From contig NW_026946361.1 of NCBI RefSeq assembly GCF_035222275.1, forward strand, positions 62,001 through 126,000: a stretch of DNA of 64,000 bases, in the 5' to 3' direction. The notes below the pieces were generated by a model that saw nothing but the letters and a program-made list of their open reading frames with translations, searched no databases and was not told the DNA's origin. Position 1 is the stretch's first letter; every line of letters begins with the position of its first letter. Source of the DNA: Podospora bellae-mahoneyi. Its lineage: Eukaryota; Ascomycota; Sordariomycetes; Sordariales; Podosporaceae. The position numbers and the translations under genes are program-made. Shown here in pieces: positions 46,878 to 57,664 of this stretch.

Positions 46878-48111
46878 ATGTCCTTCTTCAAGAAGCTCGC
46901 AAAGGATCTCGAACAGGACTTCAAAAGTCTTGGATTGGGGTCCGACAAGAAGGAGGAGAAGCCTCCCACTCCCAGCGGCGGTCGGTTCTGAGCCAAGTAG
47001 TATGAGATGCCCAGCTGCTGACAACCAACGTCAGGAAACTATCCTCCCCCTCAAAATCAGGGATACGGCAGTCCCTCCCCCAACCCCCATTATCCACCTC
47101 CCCAGCACCAGCAGCATCAAAGCTACTCGAGCCCTCCTCCTCAGCACGAACAGCAGAACCGTGACTTTGCCCCTCCCCAAAATGTAGGCCCACGCCCGCC
47201 GCCGCCCTACCAACCCCCTACGGACAAGCCGCCCATCCCCTCCGGCTGGGTTCCTCGCTGGGATGACCGTTACCAGCGCTGGTACTGTATGGAGTTCCTC
47301 GCCCCGCTATTGTGCCTTGTTTACAGTGACTAACAGCGGAAGCAGATGCCGAGGAGGCTACGGGCCGTACCCAGTGGGAGGCGCCGGCTTATGACGCTGC
47401 AGGTCATGGCTCTGACGGCACTCGTGCCCATGGTTCGGGAGGCTATGGTGGACACCAGGCATATGCGTCCCCCGCTGGGTATGGCGGTGGTGGTTATGCG
47501 CCCCCCGCTGGGTATGGCGGCGGTGGCTACCAGCCTCAAGGATATGGTGCCCCCCCGTATGCCCAAGGCGAACACAAGGAGAAGAAGGGCAGCAACGCGA
47601 TGGCCATCGCCGGTGGTGTCGCTGCCGGAGCCATTGGTGGTGCTTTGCTGGCTAATGCCCTCAGTCAGTATCCCCTTCCACGTAACAATCAAGGCGTCCG
47701 ACTGACTCTGTTCTAGATGACTCCGACTCTGACTCTGATCATGGCGGCAACTCGGGTGGCTATGCTCCTGCTGCTGCTGCCGCCGCCGCCGCCGCTCCTG
47801 CTGATGGCCCCACGTATGTGACCAACAATTACTACTATGGCGACGAGAATCCAGCTCCCCCCCCGGCTGCTTATGATGAGCCCGCTGGATACGGCGATGT
47901 CCCACCTGGTCACATCCCTACCCATAACGCATACGGCGAGGAGATTGACAGCAGTGATCGCGAGTCGCTCAAGGAAGCTCGTGAAGCTTATGAGGAGGCT
48001 CTGGAAGATGCCGCTTCGAGCAGTGCCAGCAGTAGTGACTTGGAAGAGCTCGAGGAAGCGAGACAAGAGTACCAGGAGGAATATGAGGAGGCCTACTATG
48101 ACGAGGACTAG
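46878..48111 (+). CDS. WW-domain protein with Pro/Gln/Tyr-rich flanks
   Basis: A 355-residue protein in four exons: 46878-46980, 47035-47286, 47346-47663, 47717-48111; introns 54, 59 and 53 bases. The first donor is an unusual gtcggt, but an in-frame stop right after it requires splicing there, and phase fixes the choice. Residues 104-132 form one WW domain: Trp106, the Tyr118-Tyr119 pair, Trp129 and Pro132, of the class that binds PPxY. Its second half is only complete after splicing (YYAEEATGRTQWE). Flanks: a PPPQ/QGYG-rich N-terminal part with its own PPPY (90-93), a Gly/Tyr-rich repeat (AGYGGGGY), an Ala/Gly-rich hydrophobic stretch (MAIAGGVAAGAIGGALLANAL) that could be a membrane segment, and a Glu-rich helical C-terminus. 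Function unknown; probably an adaptor. Confidence 0.88.
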
Positions 48112-48783
48112 ATATCTGGTCGTCTAGTGTTTAGCGTCTGAGACTGCAAGAGTTGCGTAAACAGCAAAAATCGAAGCGTTTGGTCATGACACTGCATCTA
48201 GGACCCATGTTGACTATGGTGCTGTGATGATGCGTGCCGCTTGTAGTACATGTACCCGGCCAGTGGTAGCAATAGACCATAAAGGCAAAAGAACTAGAGC
48301 ACCAACACACACATAGCATGCTATTAGTACAGAATCTACTTTGGCGACTTGGAAAAGATACGGGAGTAGGTATTCCATGTCTACCCATTTTCAGCAATGA
48401 GACGTCATAACATAAGCAGGCTATTTCACCATACTTGTACGTCCGGTTAAATCGCCAGGAGAATCAAGCCTGTGTCGGTTTCAGATATTTGGATAATGAG
48501 ACCCTGGTAAAATACTAGGTAAATAGTATTGAGCAATGTCAGCAACCGGTGTGGCTCACCTTATCAAGACTCTTACATCGGCATTTTCGGAGCGAGACTG
48601 CCAGGCCGTGTTTGGTAGGTTGCAATCTGGATATCAGACGGTTGCAGACATATATACACATCTCAGTCATCGACCTGGCTTCTGGACCAAACATTATCTT
48701 TCCCCTAGTCGTACTTTTCAGCCGGAAGTTTTTGGCATTCAGTGAGGTGAAATCAGGGCGGTTGCACACCACACAACGGAGCA
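48112..48783. other. Intergenic region upstream of the rhodanese gene
   Basis: 672 bases between two plus-strand genes, expected to hold the rhodanese promoter. No coding signal seen. Confidence 0.4.
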
Positions 48784-49391
48784 ATGGGAGTCCACGTCCA
48801 CGAACATTGCCTCAAAATGGCCCGGCGGGAAGACGGGACACCGTGGTGGTCAGCTTTTCCAGAGCCCAGTTCTTCACCGGTCAAGATAACCTGGTCTGAG
48901 GTCGCCCGGCTTCTTCAAGACCGAGACCAGTCTCAACCCCGTGAGTTCCTGTTGGTCGACACCCGGCGAACAGACTGCATCGGAGGAACCATCCAGGGGT
49001 CCCTGAACATTCCGGCTCACAGTTTCTACTTGATGAGAGCGATGCTCTATGATTTGTGCAAACAGGCGGGTATCAAGAGGATAGTCTTCTATTGTGGTGA
49101 GTGTTGCCCTCTTTTTCACTGCATCCGCCTGTCCGAGGCTAACCGCCGTGGCCAGGCTCCTCCAACGGCCGAGGACCAAGATGCGCCGCTTGGATGCAGG
49201 ACTATATCAATTCTGTTTCTGACGGGTCTGGTTCCGACTACGAATCTGACTCGGGGTGCTCGGTGGAGATGACCACGCAGGTGATGGTGGGTGGAATCCG
49301 AGGATGGGTCAAGGCGTATGGCGGAGAGATGATGGAGGGGTACGACGAAAAGACCTGGGAGCACCCGAAGCCTGATGAGGAGACCCGTTGA
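48784..49391 (+). CDS. CX5R rhodanese / Cdc25-like phosphatase (Ibp1/Ych1 type)
   Basis: A 182-residue protein in two exons (48784-49096, 49156-49391) with a 59-base intron starting gtgagt inside the active-site loop. After splicing the loop reads FYCGSSNGRGPRCAAWMQDY: Cys104 and Arg110 form a CX5R phosphate-binding loop, as in Cdc25, Acr2 arsenate reductases and the small fungal phosphatases Ibp1 and Ych1, whereas sulfur-transfer rhodaneses usually have shorter loops. A rhodanese fold precedes it: FLLVDTRRTDCIGGTIQGSLNIPAHSF. It may act as a phosphatase or arsenate reductase; the sequence does not decide. The C-terminal part has a short Ser/Asp-rich insert (SDGSGSDYESDSGCS) that I have not seen as a family feature. 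Confidence 0.88.
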
Positions 49392-49625
49392 GGAAGGACG
49401 CGTCGGTGATGGGGTATCTCGTTTTTTTCTCCTTTCCATTCGCCCTAAACCGTCCTTGCTTCCGATTCTCTTCTTTCTCAAATGATATAACGCCAGACCC
49501 CTCTGCCCAAAATACAATAGCCTATTCCCACAATTGTCCGATATCAAAAGTGATGCGATAACGAAATAATTACTGCCCGACGTCGCCGTGACTTTATTCG
49601 TGCAAAGGATCGAATCTGAGGGTGC

Positions 49626-50068
49626 TTAGCCGCGGTGTCCTCCCCTGTCGTCGCCGCCGATTCTCTCGAGCGCTTCAAGCATGACAACTGAGTTTCCGCG
49701 AATGACCTGTCAACCCGAATGACAAATTAGCCAACCCAACATAGATACGCCAAAAGTTCAGCGGGCCGGAGACATACCACCATGCCGAGCTTGACCTTCT
49801 CACCGCCATCCTTCTCCTCGACCGCATCGTCCATTACAATGTTTAAAAAGACCTATTTCGACGTCGTCAGAACGGCAATCGTAACGTGGGAAAACGGGGA
49901 CCATACATCGTATCCGCGCAGGACGCCAATGACCTTGCGGCTGCCGTTGAGCTGGACGAAGAGACGCTTGTCAAGATACTTGTGTAGAACATGTTAGCGT
50001 ACAGCCCTGAAAGAAACCATAGGGCATAAGAGCCATACCTTCTTGAGTTCTGGTTGCGCGGGAGCCAT
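49626..50068 (-). CDS. SmG: Small nuclear ribonucleoprotein SmG
   Basis: An 85-residue core spliceosome protein, too split to be seen as one open frame. Four exons: 50068-50039 (30 bases), 49978-49907, 49852-49778, 49706-49626; introns 60, 54 and 71 bases, all GT-AG. The protein reads MAPAQPELKK, then YLDKRLFVQLNGSRKVIGVL, RGYDVFLNIVMDDAVEEK, GMVVIRGNSVVMLEALERI. This follows human SNRPG almost throughout: Sm1 motif with the RGYD turn, and Sm2 with IRGNS. SmG sits between SmE and SmD3 in the heptameric ring on U1, U2, U4 and U5 snRNA. The tail GGDDRGGHRG is slightly longer than in animals. The stop is TAA at 49628-49626. It diverges from NTR2. Confidence 0.96.
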
Positions 50069-50589
50069 CTTGACGTTTTGATGTGGTGTTGTGTTTTGCG
50101 CAACAAGCTGTTCTGCGATTGGCGATTGATGGGGTTGCTGCTGCTGCACGTCTTCAAAGTGGCTCCAGCTCTGTGGCTCAGGGCGCGTGGTGGTTCACGT
50201 CTCCAGCCAGAAATCTTGCCCAAAAGTAATGTCACGTGTAGGGCGATAAGATAAGATTTCATGGTCCAGGATCTGAACAACAGCATCCTGGCACAAAATG
50301 GCTTGCACATACAAACTATTCGAGATAGAGAGGCATAAACATTAACAGTAGCTATCGAGTGATGTCAAACTTCTCATCTGTCAAGCTTTATGCAAGAGAA
50401 ACAAATGCCAATTTGGATTCCAAAGTATCCCCAATATTCTGACTTCCGGTGTAAGTGTTAGCACTCCACACTTGTGATTGGTCAGACACCTCACGCCAAG
50501 GTGGACCCGCCCACTGCCGTTGACATCTTGATCGCGGGTCGCAGCCAAAACCATCTTCGGTCATCATCAAACAACCAAAACTCGGCAAC
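50069..50589. promoter_or_regulatory. Divergent promoter region between SmG and NTR2
   Basis: 521 bases between two outward-facing spliceosome genes. ATTGG (inverted CCAAT) occurs at about 50477-50481, some 110 bases before the NTR2 start, a typical place for a CCAAT-binding complex site. Co-regulation is inferred from layout only. Confidence 0.5.
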
Positions 50590-52263
50590 ATGAGCACCTT
50601 TGCCTCCAAGCGCAAAGCGCGCGTTATCCAGACTTTTGACTACGATGTAGATGACTTGAGCCCATCAAAATCCAACGGGACGGACGAGCAGAAAGCATCT
50701 GGTAAGTACATGCCTGTCTATCGCGACATTCCCTCTGCCAAGCAGCTGAAAGCCTCTTTTGCTGATACCCAAAAGAAGAGCAAGCAAGCTGATGCGCTGC
50801 CGCCAGAACCAACTGCCCCCGCGCGCATCAAGTTCCGATCGAAACCAGCCAAATCGTCGGCCCTACGAAAAAGCGTCCATGCCGCCGACGAGGACAGCGG
50901 TACCGCTCGCGCGCTGTCAACGGCGACAACCACTGGAGATGACGAGGACGCCGACTCTGGCGCGCCAGTGGTGGTTCGGCCGGCCCTGGGTCGGGCTGGG
51001 TCAACAAAACAAAAGAAACGACCAACGGCAGCGTCACGGCTCTCTTTTGGGGGCGCCGAAGAGGCCGGGGCCGATGAACCATCAGCAGGCGAGAAGCCAT
51101 TCACGCCCAAAAAGACACTGGGTCAGCGCGCGCTGGAAAACAATGCCTTCCGAAGATCCGCCTCACTCCAAAATCTCGCGGGTACTCTGCCCATGAGGTT
51201 TGGCGGCGGCGACGAAGACCGGCCAAAATACAGCAAGAAGTATCTTGAAGAGCTGCAATCCTCCACGCCGGCAACACCTGCAAACGTCCAAATTGTCGAC
51301 GATGTCGATGCCATGGACCTTGACCCATCTGAGCTTGACGGTGCCCTCGTTGTTCAAGCCGCTTCATCCACCGACCTGGTCTCGCAAGGCCCAGCAGCAG
51401 CGGCACACGTGCTGAGCGCAGCCGAAATCCGCGAGCGCAAAGACCGACGAGCCCGGTTAGCCCGTGAAGGCGTCGTGGCCGATTTCGTCTCCCTCGACTC
51501 CGGCTCCGACTCGGAATTTCCCCAGCAATCCTCCCGGGTGGTCATCCCCTCCCAAAAGAAAAAGAAGTCTGACACGCGATTAATAAGAGAAGACGAAGAT
51601 CTCGGCGAAGGCTACGATGACTATGTTCAGGACGACCCTTTGGCTTTGGGCAAAAAGGCAGAGCGAGATGCTGCAAGACGGCACCGAGCAGAAATTGCAG
51701 AGCTGATCAACGCGGCCGAATCAGACGCCGAGTCGGACGACAGCGAGGCAGAGAGGCGAGCTGCCTACGAAGCCGCGCAGCGGAGAGCAGGAATGGACGG
51801 CTTGCACAAACCGGAGGAGGGTGAGGAAAACATAGCTGGCGATGCGGTGCCGAGGATGAAACCGCTGCCCAAGCTGAACGAGGTTCTCAAGAGGATGAAC
51901 GATATTGTCCAGGGCTTGGAGCTTGAGTTCAAGCAGAAGCAGGTCGTCGTTCAGAGTTTGGAAAAGGAAAGGGAGGAGATTGAGAAGCGTGAGAAGGAGG
52001 TACAAGAAATCCTGAACCAGGCGGGGGCAAAATACCAGGCTGTTGTTGCTGGGGCTGCAAACGGCGGTGATGGTGTATCCCCTGTTGTGCCAGGCGATGT
52101 CGCCAAATTGGTGCAGGAGAGCATCAGCGGCAGCGCAGTGGGACAGTCCCCGTTACGTCCTCTCCCTCCAGGCCTGGCAGGAGACATGCCCATGGAACGA
52201 GGTCTCGAGAGCTTCGGGACACCCACCCGGAAACCACAGGATGATGATGAGATGATGGACTAG
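50590..52263 (+). CDS. NTR2: Ntr2-like spliceosome disassembly factor
   Basis: A single-exon 557-residue nuclear protein. The N-terminal 200 residues are disordered and Lys/Ser/Ala-rich, starting MSTFASKRKARVIQTFDYD. A segment around KYSKKYLEELQSSTPATP (about residues 212-231) is the most telling part: this motif opens the conserved region of Ntr2-type proteins (Pfam NTR2). It is followed by SAAEIRERKDRRARLAREG, DFVSLDS, and RLIREDEDLGEGYDDYVQD, then a charged coiled coil (about 435-480). In yeast Ntr2 joins Ntr1 and the helicase Prp43 to release the intron lariat and take the spliceosome apart. The C-terminal MERGLESFGTPTRK is also typical. Length is well above the yeast protein but usual for filamentous fungi. 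Confidence 0.87.
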   Translation: MSTFASKRKARVIQTFDYDVDDLSPSKSNGTDEQKASGKYMPVYRDIPSAKQLKASFADTQKKSKQADALPPEPTAPARIKFRSKPAKSSALRKSVHAADEDSGTARALSTATTTGDDEDADSGAPVVVRPALGRAGSTKQKKRPTAASRLSFGGAEEAGADEPSAGEKPFTPKKTLGQRALENNAFRRSASLQNLAGTLPMRFGGGDEDRPKYSKKYLEELQSSTPATPANVQIVDDVDAMDLDPSELDGALVVQAASSTDLVSQGPAAAAHVLSAAEIRERKDRRARLAREGVVADFVSLDSGSDSEFPQQSSRVVIPSQKKKKSDTRLIREDEDLGEGYDDYVQDDPLALGKKAERDAARRHRAEIAELINAAESDAESDDSEAERRAAYEAAQRRAGMDGLHKPEEGEENIAGDAVPRMKPLPKLNEVLKRMNDIVQGLELEFKQKQVVVQSLEKEREEIEKREKEVQEILNQAGAKYQAVVAGAANGGDGVSPVVPGDVAKLVQESISGSAVGQSPLRPLPPGLAGDMPMERGLESFGTPTRKPQDDDEMMD

Positions 52264-52630
52264 TACTACAGATACGCTTCCACTTCTGCATATTGAGAAA
52301 CCAATAATGAAAGACACCGTCGTTGCTTTCTTCCAAAACAAAAACAATACAATAAACAAGCCCTAGGTACATACCAATGCCAACGCCATGTAAACTGATT
52401 CTAAAAAGAAAAAGACCAGTATGATACACTTGAGCCCTCATCGCAGCCAACACTACCAATCCCAACAATACAGTCTCCGCCCTCGTGTCATGTACCCCGT
52501 AAAAACCGTGAATAACCGCGCCCAATTGCGCGTGTGCAGCAAAAACCCAGTTCCAACACCAGTAAAACATACATCTTCCAACACCCTCCGCAACAACCCC
52601 CTAAGCATTAATCTCCCCTTCTTGCATCCA
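52264..52630. other. Convergent 3' intergenic region
   Basis: 367 bases between the 3' ends of NTR2 and the Vps3844-like gene. A-rich in places, consistent with 3' untranslated ends. No gene seen. Confidence 0.5.
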
Positions 52631-53942
52631 TTATTTGGACGCCCCCCTGCTCACACCAGCACCAATGACACCCGGCAGCTGTTCCTGACCGACGCTAAAC
52701 AGCAGGCCAATGGCAAAAGTAACGGCACCAACAATGGTAATGGTGAAACTAGTGATCAACCAGAATGGCACGCTGACGTCCTTCTTCTGGCACATGTTGC
52801 CGCCCCAGTGGGCAGTCTTCTTGCCCGAGGTGCCAGGTTCGTCGCCGCGGCGGACGACGGTGGCCATGCACTTGCAGGCAAAGCATGCCCTGGCATCAGA
52901 CAAGGTGGCGTTGCCGGTGCCAAACTTATTGACACATGTCCCGTGGCCAGAGCAGTCATTGGTGGCCTCCTTACAGGCGTCCAAAGAAAGGAAGCAGGCA
53001 GGGATGGCCTTCTTCTGGATGTTGACCTTTGCGGAACGGGTCGGGGTGGAAGGAGCCGGCCAAACAACGGTGCTGTCGGTGATGACCCTTTCTCCAAAGT
53101 CACGACGGCGGTTGTTGGTGGGGTTGACGGCAAGGGTGGACCACGAGTTGATCTTGGAGGAACGGGTAGAATCGGGGAGAACTAGGAGGGTCACCTCGAG
53201 ATCGGAAGCGGCCACCAGCTTGTTGATCTGAGGAAGGGAGGCGAGAAGGGCCGAGTAGGTGGAGGAAGCCTGTAGCCATTGATTAGTACATGTCCTAGCA
53301 CAACGACCGCATTGATGAGACCCTACTTTTTGTAGGTCATAGTTGACCACCGAGGAAACACCACTCCAGCATTCCTCATTGGCAGGATTGAGGGCGTGGG
53401 CCAAGTCGCAAGGCTGGGAAGGAGCGGATCCCAACTGCCGGAAAAGCGTCATGAGATTCTTGTTGGCGGCAGCCGAGGGGGCGTCTGAGACGCGGAACGC
53501 AGCAGGATGGCCTGCCTGTGAAAGGGCGTCCTTGAGATCATGGCTCTGCTGGTATGTAACGCCTTCGAGAATGACAACTAGTTGTGGGACATTGGTCTTG
53601 TCGGACTGTGAGAAGAGGGGCTCCGGGCCGGTGCCGAATCTCGCGATGTGGCTGACAGCGGTCTCAGTGTCGGTTGAGCTAGGGATGTCGCGCAGGTCAC
53701 TGCCGTATGGTTGTCTCGATGCCTGGAACAGAGTTAGCATGGTCCAGCGAGAGAAGTAATGGTGGGTATCAACCACGCACTCTCTGAAGCAATATGTGAC
53801 GCGCGACCTCCTTGGGGATGCTTGGTGTTTCGCTCGAGCTCTGTTGGTTGGCCGTCAAAATGTAGACATCGGCAGTCTGCTGGCTCGCGGCCGCCGCAAG
53901 CCCAGACAGAGCCGCTGCTGTGAGGCCAGCGAGGAGCCTCAT
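52631..53942 (-). CDS. Vps3844-like type I membrane protein (DUF3844, EGF-like cysteines)
   Basis: A 398-residue protein of the early secretory pathway in three exons: 53942-53781, 53722-53327, 53269-52631. Signal peptide about residues 1-19 (MRLLAGLTAAALSGLAAAAS). The lumenal part holds PQLVVILEGVTY and LEVTLLVLPDS. Near the C-terminus lies a cysteine-rich block typical of the family: CFLSLDACKEATNDCSGHGTC, then CFACKC and GNMCQKKD, followed by one membrane helix (PFWLITSFTITIVGAVTFAIGLLF). The second intron (57 bases) contains no stop and keeps frame, but its tactaat branch site and cag end argue that it is spliced. Fungal members are thought to act in vacuolar sorting at the ER; detail is inferred. 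Confidence 0.88.
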
Positions 53943-54540
53943 GGTAGTGAAACGGGTTGGATAGCGAGTTGGTGTCTTGATGGCAGCGAGTTGAATGCGT
54001 GTAGAGTGTTGGATGCTGTCGTTGTTTCTTGCTTGATTGACGTTGGAGCTGTTGTCGACCCCTGCCAGTTACGAATGGCTGGCGCAGCAGTTGGGAGGCG
54101 TATGGTCCGTGCGGTAGACGGGCCCCACTTTATGGCATGCCGGGCCATGATGCGCGCTGCGAACTGCCACTGAGCCTGCCGCCAGACCTCTTCAAGTCTT
54201 TAACGTAGTACTCCGTACCCAGCCAGGTCTCGACATCGACGACACAGGAGCCGAAACCGGCCGAAATTCAGCTTTCACTAGCAGTCTACTCCCAAACTAT
54301 CTCAGCTTCTAGATTTTACCAGTATTCAGCGGCCTCACGGTTTCAAGTCGCATTTACGGGCTGATTGCGTCGCGCAATCCTCAACTCGCCAAGTCGGCAG
54401 AACACCAAAGAACAAGCGCAGCGCAACACTCCGAACGTCGCCGACCGACCGGCTGGCTACCTGGTAGTCTTGCTTGCGGCCTTTCGACTCTATCGTGCCT
54501 TTTCAGGCCGCCAGTGGGGCGTGCCACCATCCGCGGCATC
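53943..54540. promoter_or_regulatory. Divergent promoter region
   Basis: 598 bases between the outward-facing Vps3844-like gene and the unknown membrane protein gene. It should contain both promoters. No other feature seen. Confidence 0.45.
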
Positions 54541-55871
54541 ATGTCGCGCCTCTTCAGGCCGTCTTCGGTGCTCCGGTTCCCCAAGGTCTTGACCAAAGTA
54601 CCAACCGGCCAAGTGATCAAAATCGAAAGAGTACGGCTCAGGCACAGGAGGCGGCTCCGGCTTGTTACCTTTGCCATCAAGACAGTCCTTATCTACCAAT
54701 TCTTTGAGATATGCGTGGCGGGCCCGCTTGTGAAGGTGCTGGAAAACCAGGAATTGATGGAAAGCATGCCGGAAGAAGAAGAGGCTGTCGACATATTCAT
54801 TCCGTTTCCCTTGACAACGGAGCGACACGAACCGCAGCCATACTCTGGGAAAGATCCGGAATGGAGGGAGTTTGTGCGGCTATCCAAAGACAAGGAGAGG
54901 TTGGACCAAATCAGGAGTAAGTGGCAAATCACGTTGCATCATTTACCGGCCCTCGTTTCCTGACTATTGTTTGCTTAGGGGACACTGTTCAAATGGTCTG
55001 TGATGCCGCTGAAAAGAACCCCGCCTTAACATGGAAGGTTGGGAAAGATATGAAAGTGAGGAGGTACTGGATGGATATTGATTTCCCATACAGGGCACCG
55101 CCTGTGTACACGCGCAAAGGGTATGGTACCTTGTCACGAACCGCCAAGAGTTGACCACTGACTCTCAGCAGCCTGTTGATTACGGATGAAGTGATCGCCA
55201 TTGCGGAAACAGAGGTTGAGTCAGCGACAGTGAAACTTCTAGAGCGCGTCCTATGGCCAAAGCCCATGGCGCTGTCGACCTGGGCGCTTGGAAAGGCACT
55301 CGTTGGCCGTCAGTTCTCTTCGGTTGCGCAATTCTTTGGGTTTGAAGGCGACAGTTCAACCCACCCTCCAGACCGTCCTGTCAGCGCAGGACCTTTGCCG
55401 CTCCCAACAAATCACAGCTCTGACGTTCAAAAGGCTTTGGAGCGTATCCGGGCACAAGCAACAAAACGGCCGGAAGACGTCAACGATCCTAGGTCGATCT
55501 CACCAACCCCCAACACACCACCTGGCCCATCCAGGGATAAGCCTATGAGCATTCCCAATAGACCGCCGGCCGAACACAATGGCAACCCAGAAAAGTTTGT
55601 CGGTCAAGAAAAGGTCCAGTCTCTGGTTGGCCTGAAGCCTTGGGAGGAGTTTATGAAGACGTACACCAAGGTGTGGAAGCCGATTCGACCTGATCCACCT
55701 CGCGGTTGCTTCGCCGTCTCAGGTCTTGTCGAGATCGAGACGTCGAGGGGGTACCTGGTGATTGACGTCTTGTCGTGGTACAATCCAAAGACGAGATCCC
55801 ATGATCGCAAGTCCATGTGGATGTCGGTGAGAAGGATGCAGTATAAACAACAGGCGCCGATGCGTCCCTGA
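54541..55871 (+). CDS. Conserved fungal protein of unknown function, probable membrane anchor
   Basis: A 406-residue protein in three exons (54541-54916, 54979-55120, 55169-55871; introns 62 and 48 bases). I do not recognise a named family. The N-terminus is basic (FRPSSVLRFPKVLTKVPTG, then RLRHRRRLR) and could be a mitochondrial presequence; a hydrophobic segment follows (LVTFAIKTVLIYQFFEICVA, about 40-60). The middle part contains KVRRYWMDIDFPYRAPPVYTRKG, which looks like a conserved core. A Pro/Ser-rich linker (about 280-330) leads to a second compact part ending WMSVRRMQYK. The last intron ends in cagcag, so exon 3 may begin at 55169 or 55172, adding or dropping one Ser. Diverges from the Vps3844-like gene. 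Confidence 0.75.
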
Positions 55872-57664
55872 TCAAGTCATGAATGCGGTTTGGTTGTTTG
55901 GCTTTTGGGGCGGCAGTGTAGGAAACACATATCAGAGTTGCATGGGAAGGGCGTTTATTGATTTTGTATTCTGAGAGAAGCGGTTGATAACGTCAGTGTG
56001 ACTTTTGTTGGAAAGGGTGACAAACTGCATCTCTTTTTTCTCCCAACATCATGATGCGTTGATCAGCGCGTATGAGATTGTCCGTAGATGAAGCATTTGG
56101 GTGGCATGGGCGGAAGGACTTATAAAATGGGAAGCGGAAATAGATACCAGAAGCGTTGATTTACATACAAGGAAATCGTTTCGTTTGACTGGAAGCCGTT
56201 GGGAGTGCCTGTGAGACTCCGGCTGGCCGTTCGGCGAGAGGGTGGGACCGGCTTGGCACGAATATATTGACTTGCAAGACAAGCGGTGCTGGCTTGCTAG
56301 TTCAAGGACAATCAATTTCTGGCCCTTGAGCGGCCCACCTATGTTGGCAGAGAGGTAGAATCAAATTCAAGAATCAGTTACGGATCGATGACTGAATTAG
56401 GCTTTAACAGTGTCTCAAGAGGCTTCCAACATGCAGACACCTGCAATGATGCATGAACATGACCTGATCGACAATGCTGTGCCGGCGGTAGGCGCACACA
56501 GGTGACATCATATTCTGATGATAGCCACAAGGGTTTCTGGTTTATAAAACAGGCTATAACATTCAAGCCGATCTTGAGCCCATCCAGTTGGCATCATCAT
56601 CGTTGGACGATGAGAATACAAAACAGTTGGACACTGACTTCCTAGCTGGCTTCCAGATTACTCTATTACCCCATTGATGTATTTCAGGCACATGGAGTTC
56701 GGCCAAATTGGCGGGGGGGAAGGGGGGACAGAATAAGCTTTGACTGGGGCCAGGCACATCTGCTTTGGCGTGGTCAGGCACCTGAGGCACTAGATGCAGG
56801 CTACAGGTGTTACTCCAGCCCGAGCGGCTCATCCGTCCGTTCGTGCTGTTTTATTTCACCCATACCGTACTAATTTCTTGTACTATGTATCAGAGAAGGC
56901 TGCTTCGCGGTTCAGGCCAGGTACGGCGTCAGTCAGAATCTGCTGAATCATCAGCGAGTCCATGATGCCCTCTCTTTCACTTTGGCTTGCGTACGCAAGA
57001 AACTGATTCACCAATCATACAACTCTGGTGTAATACGTGCCATGACAACCAACCTCCAGCATGCACATCACCAGGCAGACTGGTTCATCGCCCAAGACGA
57101 CTTGGCGCATTCCAGCTATGAATCGGCATCCACCCAGCTTCCCGAGGCTGGTGAACGGGGGCCAACTCGGTCAAGTCCGAGTGCACGTCTGTTAATCCAT
57201 GCTTAGCTGCGCAGCAGGCCCTTCCGCTTCATTCTTGGCATCTGATGTACCCCTCGGGAGGTAGCCTCTAGACTGCCTGTGGCCCATCTCTCAAGGGTGA
57301 CATTTTGGATCCAAGCTTGGTCGTTAGCGTCCATGTCGAATGATACGGCTGGTTTGAAGGATCCTCATGTAGCGAGTGTTTTCGGCCGTGAACTGTCGCA
57401 CAGGAAACCTCTACGTTGACAGACAAAAATGCACGGTTGAGCCAGCCACCGTCTTCTCGTGCTCCCGCTTCATCTAGAAGCGTGTCCTATCCGTCAAGTT
57501 GAGCACTTCGACTGGGTACCGGATATCAAGCGAGGCAGACACGCTTCTATTCGATTCAACCTACCAGCTCTCGAAAACTACTGGTTTACTGTTCTCCACT
57601 TACCGAGTGCTGCACTTCATTACAGCATCAACAGGAGCAGGGGATCCCGAGAGGTATCTAGGAT
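55872..57664. other. 1.8 kb intergenic region, no gene seen
   Basis: It lies between two plus-strand genes. Short frames (for example one near 57459-57749 that overlaps the next gene's start) lack support. The final part should hold the promoter of the DHA1-type MFS gene. Confidence 0.4.
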
